This document shows positions 9,594-20,394 of a stretch of DNA of 64,000 bases, piece after piece. This stretch comes from Agrostemma githago. Taxonomy: Eukaryota; Streptophyta; Magnoliopsida; Caryophyllales; Caryophyllaceae. How positions within the stretch are numbered: the first letter of the stretch is position 1; each line of letters starts with the position of its first letter. Position numbers and translations under genes: made by a program. The notes under the pieces were generated by a model. It searched no databases and was not told where the DNA came from. It saw nothing but the letters and a program-made list of their open reading frames with translations. The stretch covers positions 35,520,544 to 35,584,543 of the forward strand of contig OY288246.1 in assembly GCA_958450325.1 (NCBI GenBank). Reading direction: 5' to 3'.

Positions 9594-12433
9594 TCAAAGT
9601 CCTAAGAGATAACAGGGACGTATTCGCCTACTCGGCGGACGAAATGCCAGGGGTCGACCCAGCTTACATCGTTCACAGGCTGAACGTGAATCCGGAGGCC
9701 CGCCCCGTCAAACAAAAGAAAAGAAACATGTCAGTAGAAAAAGACCTAGCCATAATAGAGGATATAGAGAAACTTCTGAAAGCGGATTTCATTGAAGTCT
9801 GTGATTACCCTGAATGGATGGCAAACGTCGTAATGGTGAAAAAGTCCTCGGGCGCATGGAGAATGTGCGTGGACTTCACAAATCTCAACAAGGCCTGCCC
9901 AAAAGACTGCTATCCCCTTTCCAGAATAGACCAGTTGGTAGACGCCACCAGTGGGTACTCCATGCTAAGCTTTCTTGATGCCTTCTCAGGATACCATCAA
10001 GTGTACTTGTGGCAGCCTGACAGGGTAAGGTGTGCCTTCATCACCAGTCATGGCACTTATATGTACAAGATGATGCCCTTCGGACTGAAGAATGCAGGCG
10101 CCACCTACCAACGATTAGTGGACAAGGTCTTTGAAAAACAGAAGGGTAGAAATTTGGAGGCCTACGTCGACGACGCAATAGTAAAAAGTAAGGGAGACAG
10201 TCAACACTTGACAGACTTACAAGAAACCTTCTCCTCCCTGCGCGCTTACAAGATGAAGCTCAACCCCAAAAAATGCACATTTGGGGTTCGCTCCGGAAAA
10301 TTCCTAGGTTTTCTGGTCAGTGAAAGGGGAATAGACGCCAATCCTGAAAAGGTTCAGGCAGTCCTGGACCTTCCAGAACCGAAAACCATCGGGGACATCC
10401 AGCGCCTAACTGGCAGGATGGCTGCCATGGCACGCTTCATTGCCAGGTCAGCAGACAAATCAACACTATTCTTCAAGATATTGAAGGGCAACAAACAGTT
10501 CAAGTAGGAGGATGAGTAAAAGGAAGCCTTTGAACAACTAAAGGAACATCTGAAAAAGCTCCCCACCCTGGCAAGACCAGTGGCAGGGGAAAAGCTTTTT
10601 CTTTACATCGCTGTCACAAACTCAACAGTAAGTGCGGTTATCTTGAGGGAAGAAGCAGGCTCCCAACAGCCCATATACTTCGTCAGTCATGCCCTGGGGG
10701 CAGCCGAGAAGAATTACCCTGTGGTTGAGAAGGCGGCATACGCAGTCGTCATTGCAGCCCGAAAACTCAGACCTTACTTTGAAGCGCACCCTGTTGTGGT
10801 ATTAACTGACCAATCGTTGGAAAAAGTCTTAGAAAAAATTGAGAAGTCAGGAAGACTGTTGAAGTGGGTCATCGAGTTAAGCGGACTAGGAATATCTTAT
10901 CAGCCCAGGGCAACCATAAAAGCGCAGGCCCTGGCGGATTTCCTGGCCGAGTGCTCCCACTCAGAGGAAGATGATCCCTCCACTGGAGAATGGGTAGTGT
11001 ACACGAACGGATCTTCCACGACCAACGGTGCATGGGCAGGGGTCGTATTAACCAGCCCTGAAGGAATGGACTTCGAGCATGCTCTCAGGTTCACCTTCCC
11101 AGCATGTAACAACGAAGCCGAGTATGAGGCCGTCCTGGCAGGCATAAAATTGGCCAAAGCCGCCGGAGCAGAGCGGGTAATTCTGCCAACAGACTCCCAG
11201 CTCATCGCCAACCAGATCAATGGAGAGTATGAGGCATGGGACCAGTCTATGGCCATGTATTTGGAAAGGGTAAAGCAAGAGCTGTCGGGGCTCAAGTCCT
11301 ACGAAATCAGGCAGATTCCACGGTCCCAGAATAACCGGGCAGACGCCCTGTCAAAGCTGGCCAGCTCAAGTTTGCAAGACATACGAAGATCAGTTTGGGT
11401 GGACGTGGTCCAAGAAAAATCCACCGTCTCCCATCAGCCGGTTGATATCATTGAAGAGGATGAACCAGAAAATTGGATGACCCCAATCATCCAATTCAAG
11501 AAGCATGGGATCTTACCGCCTGACCCTACTCAAAAGAGAAAAACGCTGGGAAGGGCCACATGGTTCGTACTAATAGGAGATGACTTATACAAAAAGTCAT
11601 TTTCCTCACCCCTGCTCAAATGCCTGGGGGCAGGGCAGGCGGAAGAAGTTCTAGATGACATCCACTCAGGAATTTGCGGGCACCACATAGGAGGAAGATC
11701 CCTGGCACACAAAGCCCTCAGGGCAGGGTACTACTGGCCGACCCTGCTAGCAGACGCAAGAGATCTAACTCAAAAATGCAGAAAATGCCAACTCTTTGCC
11801 CCTTCAATCCATGCTCCAGCCCAAGAACTCAGGCCAATCCTTTCCCCCATTCCTTTCGCTCAGTGGGGAATGGACATACTGGGCCCCTTTACTACAGCTA
11901 CCGGAGGTCAAATGTTCTTAATAGTAGGGATTGACTACTTTACCAAATGGATCAAGGCTGAAGAAGTCCCTAACATCACCAAACCTGCAGTCGGAAAAGT
12001 CATCTGGAGGAATATCATAACCAGATTTGGCTTGCCAAAGATGCTGGTGTTCGACCACGGAAGGCAGTTTGACAACGACCCCCTGAGAACCTGGCTGGAG
12101 GGGCATGGGATAGCAGTCGCCTACTCCGCTGTCTGCCACCCACAAACTAATGGGCAGGCTGAAGCTGCCAATAAGCAGATCCTGAATGGATTAAAGAAAA
12201 TGGTAGATGACCTTAAAAATAGGTGGGTAGACGAATTGCCAAGTATTCTATGGTCAATCAGAACCACACGCAAGGAGTCTACAGGCGAGACACCCTTTGA
12301 CGTAGTCTATGGAGCAGAGGCCTTGTTACCTATAGAAGCCCGGATACCAACTCTGAGATCTCAACAATATAATAGGGCAGATAACGAAGCATCAATGTCT
12401 GAAGCCCTAGACCTGGTCCAGGAAGTTAGGGAG
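9518..12433 (+). pseudogene. pol: Retand-like RT, RNase H, second RNase H and integrase N-terminal part
   Basis: RT: MCVDFTNLNKACPKD, MMPFGLKNAGATYQRL and an intact catalytic YVDD at 10163-10174. Two in-frame stops follow (TAG 10505-10507, TAA 10517-10519). RNase H begins about 10580 (LYIAVTNSTVSAV). A second, archaeal-type RNase H begins about 10990; its first catalytic Asp is Asn (YTNGSS, codon 11006-11008), while EAEYEAVLAG, TDSQLIANQ and RADALSKLA are present. Integrase has the HHCC zinc domain (IHSGICGHH...CRKCQ) and all three DDE residues (WGMDILGP, FDHGRQFD, QAEAANKQ). The CACTA insertion at 12434 cuts the integrase C-terminus off. Confidence 0.9.
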
Positions 12434-14559
12434 CACTACAACAAATTGACACTTGCGCCACGAATTATGCCACAGGAATTTGTTATTTGTGGCTAAATTT
12501 TACCTAGCCACGGGAAAATTTTGATTCACTATTAGGGAAAAAAATATGCCACGGGAACATTTTTTCCCGTGGCAAAAATTCACTTGCGCCACGAATTTTA
12601 TTTAAGTCGTGGCCAATAATCACTCTTGCCACGAAAGATCCCACACCCGTGGCAAAAATATAGTTAGCCATGAATTTGTTCAGTGGCAAATATTATTTAG
12701 CCACGACATAGTTACCTTGCGTGGCGAAATTATTTTTTTGCCACAGATTTAATAAACGCGTGTGGCTAATGGTTCTCCAAACTTTAATCAAATTACTTTC
12801 AAGTTAAGCCGAGTGTCAAATATTGATCTTAAAAAATTCATTCAAATTCAAAATTAAATATAATATGAAAAAAAAATATTAAATTTGAAAATATTTTTTT
12901 AATAAAAAAAATTAGTATTATTTTATTTAGTTTTAAGAAAAAAAATTGAGTTTTTTGTAAAATTAAATACAAGAAAACATTTGTTGTCTAATTTGTGGAT
13001 TTTTTACTAATCATCATTTTTAAAGTAATTGATTTCTCTTAATTTGACAATATGTTTTATTAAATCTATAATCTTAAGTATGACTTTTGAACGAAAACTA
13101 ACATTTACATAGTGAAATATATGCTAGCTAAAATGCGGCGTACATAGAATATCAAGTAAAATAAGTATGTGATTGATCATCCATCATTGAGACGTCTAAT
13201 ACTATTTAAGACTTTTTCATTTTTACGGCTTAATTAATGAATTTTTTTCACATGTAATACATTTCTTTTTTAGACAAAAAAACTTAAAAAGAAGGTGACT
13301 GAGCATGATTTTTTTCCCAAATTATTGATTTTCTTACAATATTTGCAGTGTTAAAAAAACGCTTTATCAAACTCGTATTTAAGAATTCTAATCGGTCTAT
13401 ATTTTTTTATGGAATTAACTTTGACTGCGAAAACAATATTTATTTTTGTAATTTATTTGTCTTTCAAGTTGTTTGATTTGGAAGAAAGATTAATATATTA
13501 GAAAGTCGTGCCTAAGTTCAATAACCATCCAAAATATTTTTTCAAAAAAAAGAGAGGTATAACGAGAAATTCAAATAATTAACAAATACAGGTAAGAAAA
13601 TATAATAATTAAGGACTAATAGTGAGAAAATCCAAAACTAATTTATCGTCGACCGTTTAATTCAATAACTGTTCTGTAATATTATTTGGAAGATAATTTT
13701 AAAAATGAATTTTAAAAAAAAATTACTTAATGAAAAATAAAATTGGGGTAAAACTTGAAGTAGGCAAGCGGAAACTTAATGAGGATAAAAAACTGATGAA
13801 ATAAAATAACGACCGATAACGAAAAGAAAAAAACATATCAAAAGAACTAGCAATGAAAGAACGTGAAAAATAGAAACTAAAATAAAAATATCGATAAATT
13901 AATGAAATCATGAGTCCGAAAATCAACTACAAAACTAATTTTTTTCCCGCAGTAATACTTTTTTTTTATAATATGTACATCATTGGAGAAAAAAAATTAA
14001 TTACTCAAAGTAAATGTAGTTTGTGAAAAAAAACATCATTTTAAAAGAATTCAAACCAATGATTATGTCAATAAAGTTCAATTTCATTTCTGGTAGCTGG
14101 CCATATGAACTCCACAGTTAAGCGTGTTTGAGTGAGAGTAGTGTTAAGATGAGTGACCTCCTGGAAAGGCTCTTTGATGCGTATGGTGAAATTAAATAAT
14201 ATCTGAATGACTCAGCTGTAAAAGCTAGTAACCGTTTCAGATGTGACTACTATAAGGGTAGAGAATTCTTACGGTTATTAATTTATTTAATTTATTATTT
14301 ATTTTGTCACCGGAATAAATGTTTCGTCACCAACATAATTAGCCACGGGATAATCCGTGGCAAAAAATTAATTCTAGCCACGGGAGACTTCGTGGCAATA
14401 AAATCAATACTTGCCACGCTTTTCTTTTTCCGTGGCTATTTGTTTGCCACGGCCACTTGCGCCACGGATGGTCTTTCCGTGGCAAAGTACTTTAGCCACG
14501 AAAATTTAGCACTTTTTCCACGAATTCAGCCGTGGCTCAAGTGCTCATTTGTAGTAGTG
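12434..14559 (+). mobile_element. non-autonomous CACTA (EnSpm-type) transposon 1
   Basis: 2126 bp. The left end is CACTACAACAAATTGAC; the right end, inverted, is CACTACTACAAATGAGC. The 3-bp target duplication GAG is at 12431-12433 and 14560-14562. Removing the element and one GAG restores the integrase frame. Both subterminal regions (to about 12780 and from about 14335) are packed with GCCACG/CGTGGC repeats in both orientations, the binding-site layout usual for CACTA transposase. The centre is AT-rich with no transposase ORF, so it must be moved by another element. Strand is nominal. Confidence 0.93.
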
Positions 14560-14838
14560 GAGGAGGCCAACATTAACATAGCGGCCTACCAACAAAGAAT
14601 GATAAAAGCATACAACAGAAAAGTAAATGAGAGGAGTTTTCAGGTGGGGGACCTAGTCCTAAGAAAAACGCAGGCGGTAGGAAAAGCGCATGAACATGGA
14701 AAATTAAGCGCCAACTGGGAAGGCACATACAGGGTAACCCAGATTAAAAGCCCAGGCACCTACAAGATCGCCAACCTTGAAGGCCACGAGTTAGCCGCAC
14801 ACTGGAATATAGACACCCTGAAGAAATACTATGTTTAA
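14560..14838 (+). pseudogene. int: integrase C-terminus of the Retand-like element
   Basis: The frame continues from 12433 once the CACTA and one GAG are removed. It reads AAYQQRMIKAYNRKV, FQVGDLVLRK and NWEGTYRV, the usual C-terminal SH3-like domain, and stops at 14836-14838. Upstream codons in the same frame belong to CACTA sequence. Confidence 0.88.
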
Positions 14839-15094
14839 AAGTAGGAAGCTTTATAGCTTTTTTTTACTTGTCAAAGAAAAACCGGCGGAGGACGGTCAAA
14901 ACAGAATTGTCGACGACTCCTGCCACAAATGATTGTAACAAATCCTGAAGAAATGAAAAGCGTTCAATCCATACTTGTTGCCTGTTCAAAATTTGCAGTT
15001 TTCACACACAAACGAGCAGGGGGCAATAGGGGGAGGCCCCCCTGTTGCTGGAACCAAGAAAAATAGGCCCCACAAGAAAAATTTCAATCCCCCT

Positions 15095-15665
15095 GACTAC
15101 CTCTGGGCAAGCAGGGGGCAGGCCCCCTGGACTTCGAATAAGAAGCCAGGATCAGGCCAGGCTTCGTACGCCAAAAACAAGGACTGGGGGCAATCCCCCC
15201 AACCTTGTATAAAAAATGCCAAAACCCCTCCCTGCCTCTGGGCAGGCCCCCTGGACTTCGAATAAGAAGGCAGGGTCAGGCTAGGCTTTGCACGCCAGAA
15301 ACAAGGACTGGGGGCAATCCCCCCAACCTTGTATAAAAAACGCCAAAATCCCTCCTTGCCTCTGGGCAGGCAGGGGGCAGGCCCCCTGGACTTCGAATAA
15401 GAAGCCAGGGTCAGGCTAGGCTTCGCACGCCAGAAACAAGGACTGGAGGCAATCCCCCCAACCTTGTATAAAAAATGCCAAAACCCCTCCCTGCCCCTGG
15501 GCAGGCAGGAGGCAGGCCCCCGGGACTTCGGACAGAAGCCAGGGACAGGCCAGGTTTCGCACACCAAAGAACAAGGACTGGGGGTAATCCACCCAACCTT
15601 GTATAAAAAACCATCAGAAACCCCTGACAGGCAGAGGGCAAGCTCCCTGAACTTTAAACAAAGGC
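15095..15665. repeat. 3' tandem repeat block, about 123-136-bp unit
   Basis: Four copies plus a decayed fifth. The marker ACTTCGAATAAGAAG or its variant starts at 15131, 15254, 15390, 15525 and 15650. Each unit carries CAAGGACTGGGGGCAATCC, GTATAAAAAA and a G/C-rich box (GGCAGGGGGCAGGCCCCC type) able to fold on itself. It lies between integrase and the 3' end of the antisense gene. The overlapping minus-strand frame at 15097-15675 is the repeat translated and shows its periodicity; I do not call it a gene. Confidence 0.9.
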
Positions 15666-15894
15666 AAAAGGTCAAGTCGTACCTTTGAAAAGGGAAAAAA
15701 CAGGCTGAAATAAAAGAACATTCATAGCAGATTCAAGCGTTTCTACAGAAACATTAGTAAAATCCAAAAAACAAAGAGGTTAAAAATTACAAAGATGGTC
15801 GGCTTATCAGAGCTCGGGCACGAAAGTTAAAGATTGTCACAAGAAAAAGATACAGTAGGATCAGAGCAAAAGAAAATGGCAAAACCCCTGCACA

Positions 15895-17511
15895 TCAGAC
15901 GTTGGGGGCATCCTTACTGGCACCATTAGTCTCCTCAGCCGCTTTGCTAGCCCGAGCTTCATTTTTTATGGAGTAAAGATTCCTGAAAGCTTCCTCATCA
16001 AAATCTGGGAACATCTCCCTGATTACCTCCATGACGAGCTCCAGCGAAGAGTTAGCCCCATCCTGAAAACTCGTATCCACAGCAACCTCAGTCTCCTCCA
16101 GGATGGTATCCTTCTCCCTTTGCCATTCTTCGCCCTTGGCCTTCAAGTCAACCTGAGCCTGCTTAAGCTCCGAGTCAGCCTTCGACAAACGCTCCTCCAG
16201 GTCGACGGCTTTTCTTTTTGTATGTTCCATTTCAGCCAAAGACTTGTTTGCCTGCTCAACCGCCAGCTTGCTCCCCTTCAAATCCGCTTCGAGCTTCGAC
16301 ACTTCTTTCATGGCCTTCTCCCCCTGGAGCTTCCACCGAGTCGCTTGACCCTTCATTTCCTCCATCTTACCCTCCTGTTTCGCCAACTTATCCCTCAAGT
16401 TGCTGATCAGGGTGACATCCCTTTCCACCATGGCCAGACGGTCAGGAGGGGGAACCCCAGGAGTGACAATCAGCTCCTCATCGCTCAGACGGCTGAGAGC
16501 CGCCAACTCAGCTGAGGCCTGTAGCACCCTGGAAGTGCGCTGAATATATTGGATCACTTGATGGGAGGTAGAAGTCACAGACTTGGTAAGGCGGTCTGCC
16601 AAGACGGCCCCAGAGTCTGAAAGTAGGGCAGAAACGTCCACACTATCACCCGCAGTATAATGGAACTCCGTGTTCTCTTCTGAGAAGAGAGTACCTGGAA
16701 TCTCACGGGCTGTGCGTTTGGGCTCAGGAGTCTCAACGTCGGTCTCCAGGTCAACCACATGAGCAGTCCCAGAGGGTTCTCTACCTCTTTTTCTCCTGCA
16801 TTCCAGGGGGACGCTCTCCCCAGTTCCTTCAGAGTTAGTAGGGTGTGACCCCTGGGGGGTGTGGGTCCTCGCAGGGGAATCACCCCGTTTGCCGGCAGGG
16901 GAAGGGGTGGCCTCTGAGGTGACCTCTACCTCTGTACCCTGAACACCAGAGGGAGGAGCCGTCGGTTTTACAGGCGGCAATCTTGGAGGAAGAGGAAGCC
17001 TCCGGCTGGCTGAAAGACTCTTCACAAACTTCATCAGATTCTTCTCACCCTTCTTATAGCTCGAAGGAAGGGAAGGACGCTTTGAAATAATCACGAAATC
17101 CTCGGTCAAGCCAGGCCTCCTTATCTCCTTCCTTGACCAGAGGCGAGATTTGGGGTCTGCAGGGTGAAAAAGAACAACAGGTCAGAAAGAAACATAGAAA
17201 AGCAAAGCAACAAGGCCGGTAAAAATCCCTAAACTACCTTCTTTAAGACAAGGAATCAGGCCCACATGACCCAAATAGTTATCCGTGGCAATGAGCTCCG
17301 CGTGAGGAAGCCAGAAGGCAGGGCCACAGACGCCAGATTTATCAGTGACATCCGCAAATTTCTTGACCACTTCCTCGTCCAGCAGGCTTAATTTTACCTC
17401 TAAAGCCTTCCCCCCAACACCTGGGTGGTATTCCTCGCGAGTTTCCAGGCGAGTATGGACGTGATTTCCTAAAATGTCTGGGAATCTTCCACCCAGAAGC
17501 GCTGTGTACAT
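15895..17511 (-). CDS. antisense gene 1, 3' part (one intron, coiled-coil protein)
   Basis: Two minus-strand frames joined by a clear intron at 17237-17157: AAG|GTAGTTT donor, T-rich tract, CCTGCAG|A acceptor, 81 bp. Splicing is in frame (274 nt before, 47 nt to the next in-frame ATG). The upstream exon encodes VKLSLLDEEVVKKFADV and similar. The downstream exon has a Ser/Pro/Arg-rich linker, then a long heptad-type coiled coil (about 16380-16060) and stops at 15895. The layout is like PF04195-containing proteins ('putative gypsy type transposon') in other plants. Its role is unknown. Confidence 0.75.
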
Positions 17512-17581
17512 ATGAAAAATTGTTTTTCCAGTCTTTCAGACTGTTTAAGGCCAGCCAGACTAAGGTATAACCCTTCTGCCT

Positions 17582-18268
17582 CTAAAGGGACCAATATCCA
17601 GGGGAGCCAACCCCCCCTGATGAAGATACCATTTGCAGCCCCACCATAAAACGCAGGGCATCCATAGTGGGTCCCTCCCCATGGAAGATACAGGTCCAAG
17701 TGTAGGATATTAATGACCTGATCGCACTGGCTGTCAGCTGAGCTATGGCCACATTCATTCTCCTGAAGGCCTCCTCCAAGAAAGGGTGCAGGGGGAATCG
17801 CAGACCGAACTCCAAGCTTTTGTGATAGATGGCTATGCAGCCGTCAGGGGGACAACACACTGTGTCCTTCTCCCCCGGAATCACAATTGTATATCCTTCC
17901 CCAAAATTGTAAAAGTCCTCAATGGCCCCAGCAGCATTGAGTGCCAAAATTAAATCCCGATTCTTGGCTTCAGGGTAAGTTCTTAAAGGAATATGGTACT
18001 TGACCTTGTCTAGGTAGTATGTCCTCCCCCTCTCCCTGGGAACAAGGAGGCCAGGTATCCTAGAGGGGTCTATCTCTAAAGCCCCGTCGTCGGAATCAAC
18101 GACGTCAAAGGGGGCAGGCTCAGGGGAATTAACATCTTCTTCCTCAAGGTAACCCTCCCCAGAGGGCCTAATCCCAGATGAGGAGGCCAGGTTGGTCCTA
18201 TCCTCCCTTCCATCCTCCGACCTCCCAGGCGACGGGACGATAAAAGAAAGAATACGAGCGCGAGACAT
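17582..18268 (-). pseudogene. antisense gene 1, 5' part (PF04195-like)
   Basis: 228 codons from ATG 18268 on the minus strand. The phrase IYHKSLEFGLRFPLHPFLEEAF is split as IYHKSLEFGLRF and PLHPFLEEAFRRMNV; this is the hallmark of the PF04195 family. A TAG at 17584-17582 ends the frame, but the same frame continues with LNSLKDWKNNF, the next conserved block, so the stop is within the domain. One or two more frame changes lie between here and 17511. Probably a decayed copy of a once longer gene (about 700 codons in all). Confidence 0.78.
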
Positions 18269-18450
18269 CGATTCAAGAAGAAGAAGATGTGAAGAAACTA
18301 AAAATAAAAGGGTTTTAAGGGCAAGATTCTAACCTAGAAACGGTGATCGCCGCGTGAAAATCCGAGGAAGGAAGCTTCTCAGTCTTGAGAAAAGAGTTCC
18401 CAAGCAGCGGAGAGAAGTGAGAAAAAGAGAAATAGAGGGAGGAGAGAGGC

Positions 18451-18457
18451 TTATATA
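18451..18457 (-). promoter_or_regulatory. TATA box of antisense gene 1
   Basis: TATATAA on the minus strand, 183 bp before the ATG at 18268. It is followed by a CT-rich leader, typical of a plant 5' UTR. It would drive transcription against gag-pol. Confidence 0.6.
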
Positions 18458-18783
18458 AGCCCAGGAAGCCGAAGGGCCGCCTCTCTGACAGTACTTCCCC
18501 AAAAAACTACCCCACGTGTCATGCTTTGAACATCAAACCGCTCACCTCTTCCCAAGAAGGGCCTCGAAAAGGCAAAAGTTGTCAGAGGGCTGATCATCTA
18601 ACAACGTCATCCCCGCATTTAAAAAAAATGAAACAACAAAAACGTAACCAAACAGCCAGATCTTTTTTTCATTCATTAGGGAAAAAGGCCCAAAATGGGC
18701 AAGTTACACCTGAAACAAATAAAAAAGTACAAAAAAGAGCCCAACTCTGGCTCAACCCAACAGCCTGCAAACCTTGGGCAGGT

Positions 18784-19368
18784 CTAGTCATCGTCAGGGC
18801 CCGAATAATCCCTTTGGCTGTTATCACCCAAAGCTGACCCCCAGTCCCAGTCATCTGAATCCTTGAAAGGATCAGTGGGAAGGTCCTCCTCTCCACCGCC
18901 GGAGGAGTAGCATTGGCCCTCACTATCCCCGGAGTCACGACTGCTGATATCCCAGTCCCTGCCATAGGGGACCGTCCTGACGTCGTCGCAGGAACCACAG
19001 CCCGTCTTCTTCACAGGGGAAGAAGGGCCTGGCTCGGGGGATAAAGGAAGCTCAGAGCAATTAGGAACAAATTGCTCAGGGTGTAGCCAGGGGAAGCACG
19101 TATGGCATCCCTTATCAAAACAGCCAGAGCAGCGCCCAGTCATGAGCCCAGGTGGAGATAAAGATCGGATGGGACGCTTGCCTGCCCTGGCAACCTTCCT
19201 TCTGGCAGTCCTCCTCCTGGCATTCAGAGAGGAACGAAGTCGTAGTCGCCTACTGCAACGCAGGGCCAGAAAAGCCGCCCTTGGATATCTTAATCTCCAA
19301 AATCCCTTGAAGCGAAACGTGCCCACGCGAACCCCGCAGCGAAGAACTGTTTTCTTAACCCAAGACAT
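18784..19368 (-). CDS. antisense ORF 2, small Arg-rich/Cys-cluster/acidic protein
   Basis: 194 aa, unbroken, starting MSWVKKTVLRCG. Residues ~10-66 are strongly basic (SRRLRLRSSL, NARRRTARRKVARAGKR), as in nuclear-localisation or RNA-binding tracts. At about 77-88 is CSGCFDKGCHTC, a C-x2-C-x4-C-x2-C cluster that could bind zinc. The last third is acidic (EEDLPTDPFKDSDDWDWG...DDD). A TATA box lies 73 bp upstream. It sits between antisense gene 1 and the 3' LTR. I do not recognise a family; the modular basic/Cys/acidic layout suggests a nuclear regulatory protein, but that is inference. A chance frame opposite G/C-rich noncoding DNA is possible. Confidence 0.5.
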   Translation of the reverse strand: MSWVKKTVLRCGVRVGTFRFKGFWRLRYPRAAFLALRCSRRLRLRSSLNARRRTARRKVARAGKRPIRSLSPPGLMTGRCSGCFDKGCHTCFPWLHPEQFVPNCSELPLSPEPGPSSPVKKTGCGSCDDVRTVPYGRDWDISSRDSGDSEGQCYSSGGGEEDLPTDPFKDSDDWDWGSALGDNSQRDYSGPDDD

Positions 19369-19440
19369 TGTTCTTGTAAAGAGAAAATAAAGCTAGAAGA
19401 AGGATTGAGAATGAAGCATATGAAGTGGTAAGGATTGGAA

Positions 19441-19446
19441 TTTATA
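19441..19446 (-). promoter_or_regulatory. TATA box of antisense ORF 2
   Basis: TATAAA on the minus strand, 73 bp upstream of the ATG at 19368. Confidence 0.5.
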
Positions 19447-19709
19447 CAAGGGTAGAGCACACCATTTATGGCACCCCAACCACTTCAATAGAAGAAGAGC
19501 CAATCACTAAAGAGGCACGCTGCCCAAAAATCCTCTTTGCAAGAGGTAATCATGAGCTGAAAAAACATTCCGACTCTTCGCATATCCCATGCAGTTGAGC
19601 TTCCTTCCTCGGGAACATGCAACGCATTAAATGCCAAGAAGTCAACCTCCCATCCCAGAGATCGTCTGCCAAGAGGAGCCCTGCTTCCCCTTAGCCGGCG
19701 AGGGCCAAT

Positions 19710-20394
19710 TGATGGGAGTCGGAAGCCTGCGAACGGGTCGCCCACCATTTGGGTCCAAGGGTGGCCCGACCCGGGAATAAAGAAGGACTTATCAGGCAGG
19801 TCACGAAGCAGGAAACCATCGCTCTAAGGAATCCGCCTGCCCGGCAGGGCATCACCGTCCTGCCGAGCAGGGCGATCAGCACTCCCTGCCTCCTGGTTCT
19901 TAGGTGCTCGCATGCCCAACAGGAGCAGAGGAAACCAGGGACCTTCCCGTCATTTTGCCTAAGGTAAGGGGGAATAAGTGGATGAGGTAAAGCCACTTGT
20001 CACCTTTTCATCCACCCATTCTCTCACTCTCTTTCCTCCTCCCTCTCTCTTGTGGGAAGGTATAAATACTCTTCCATTTCCCACAAGAAAGGGGGTTGGA
20101 AATTCTCTCTCTAGACTCTCACTCTAAAAACCGCCACCTAGTTCCTCACGAGCTAGGTTCCTTAAGGCATTCCACAAACTGACTTAGGCATCGGAGAGTG
20201 TTCCCCCGGACACCTCCGGGGCCCTATGCGTTCCTTGTGCAGGGGTAGGCCGTCTCCGCCGGGGAAGTTTGACCATCGGAGTGAGGAGAAGGGGAGAGTC
20301 AATTGGAGGCTTACATTGATTACTTTAGGACTTAAAACACCATAGCAAAGGATCCGAACTCAGAATCGGGTCTAATTGTTTCCATACCGGAACA
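19710..20394 (+). repeat. 3' LTR of the Retand-like element
   Basis: 685 bp, followed by the CTTGT duplication. It differs from the 5' LTR at 26 positions counted by eye, mostly transitions. The preceding GCGAGGGCCAAT is a weak polypurine tract. Confidence 0.93.

Larger units (their letters stand above)
6212..20394 (+). mobile_element. Retand-like Tat-lineage Ty3/gypsy retrotransposon, complete
   Basis: 14,183 bp with CTTGT duplications at 6207-6211 and 20395-20399. In order: LTR, PBS, gag, protease, RT, RNase H, a second (archaeal-type) RNase H, integrase split by a CACTA transposon, a tandem-repeat block, antisense genes, LTR. Dual RNase H marks the Tat lineage; the antisense PF04195-like gene and the 3' tandem repeats fit Retand. 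LTRs are both 685 bp and differ at 26 positions by eye. Sense genes carry several stops and frameshifts. Confidence 0.9.

Noticed and set aside
15097..15675. 192-codon minus-strand frame
   Set aside because: It is the tandem repeat read through; the peptide repeats with the DNA period and matches no domain.
17582..17629. Intron removing the TAG in antisense gene 1
   Set aside because: The available GT...AG pair would be only 48 bp, below the usual plant minimum, and would not repair the later frame changes.
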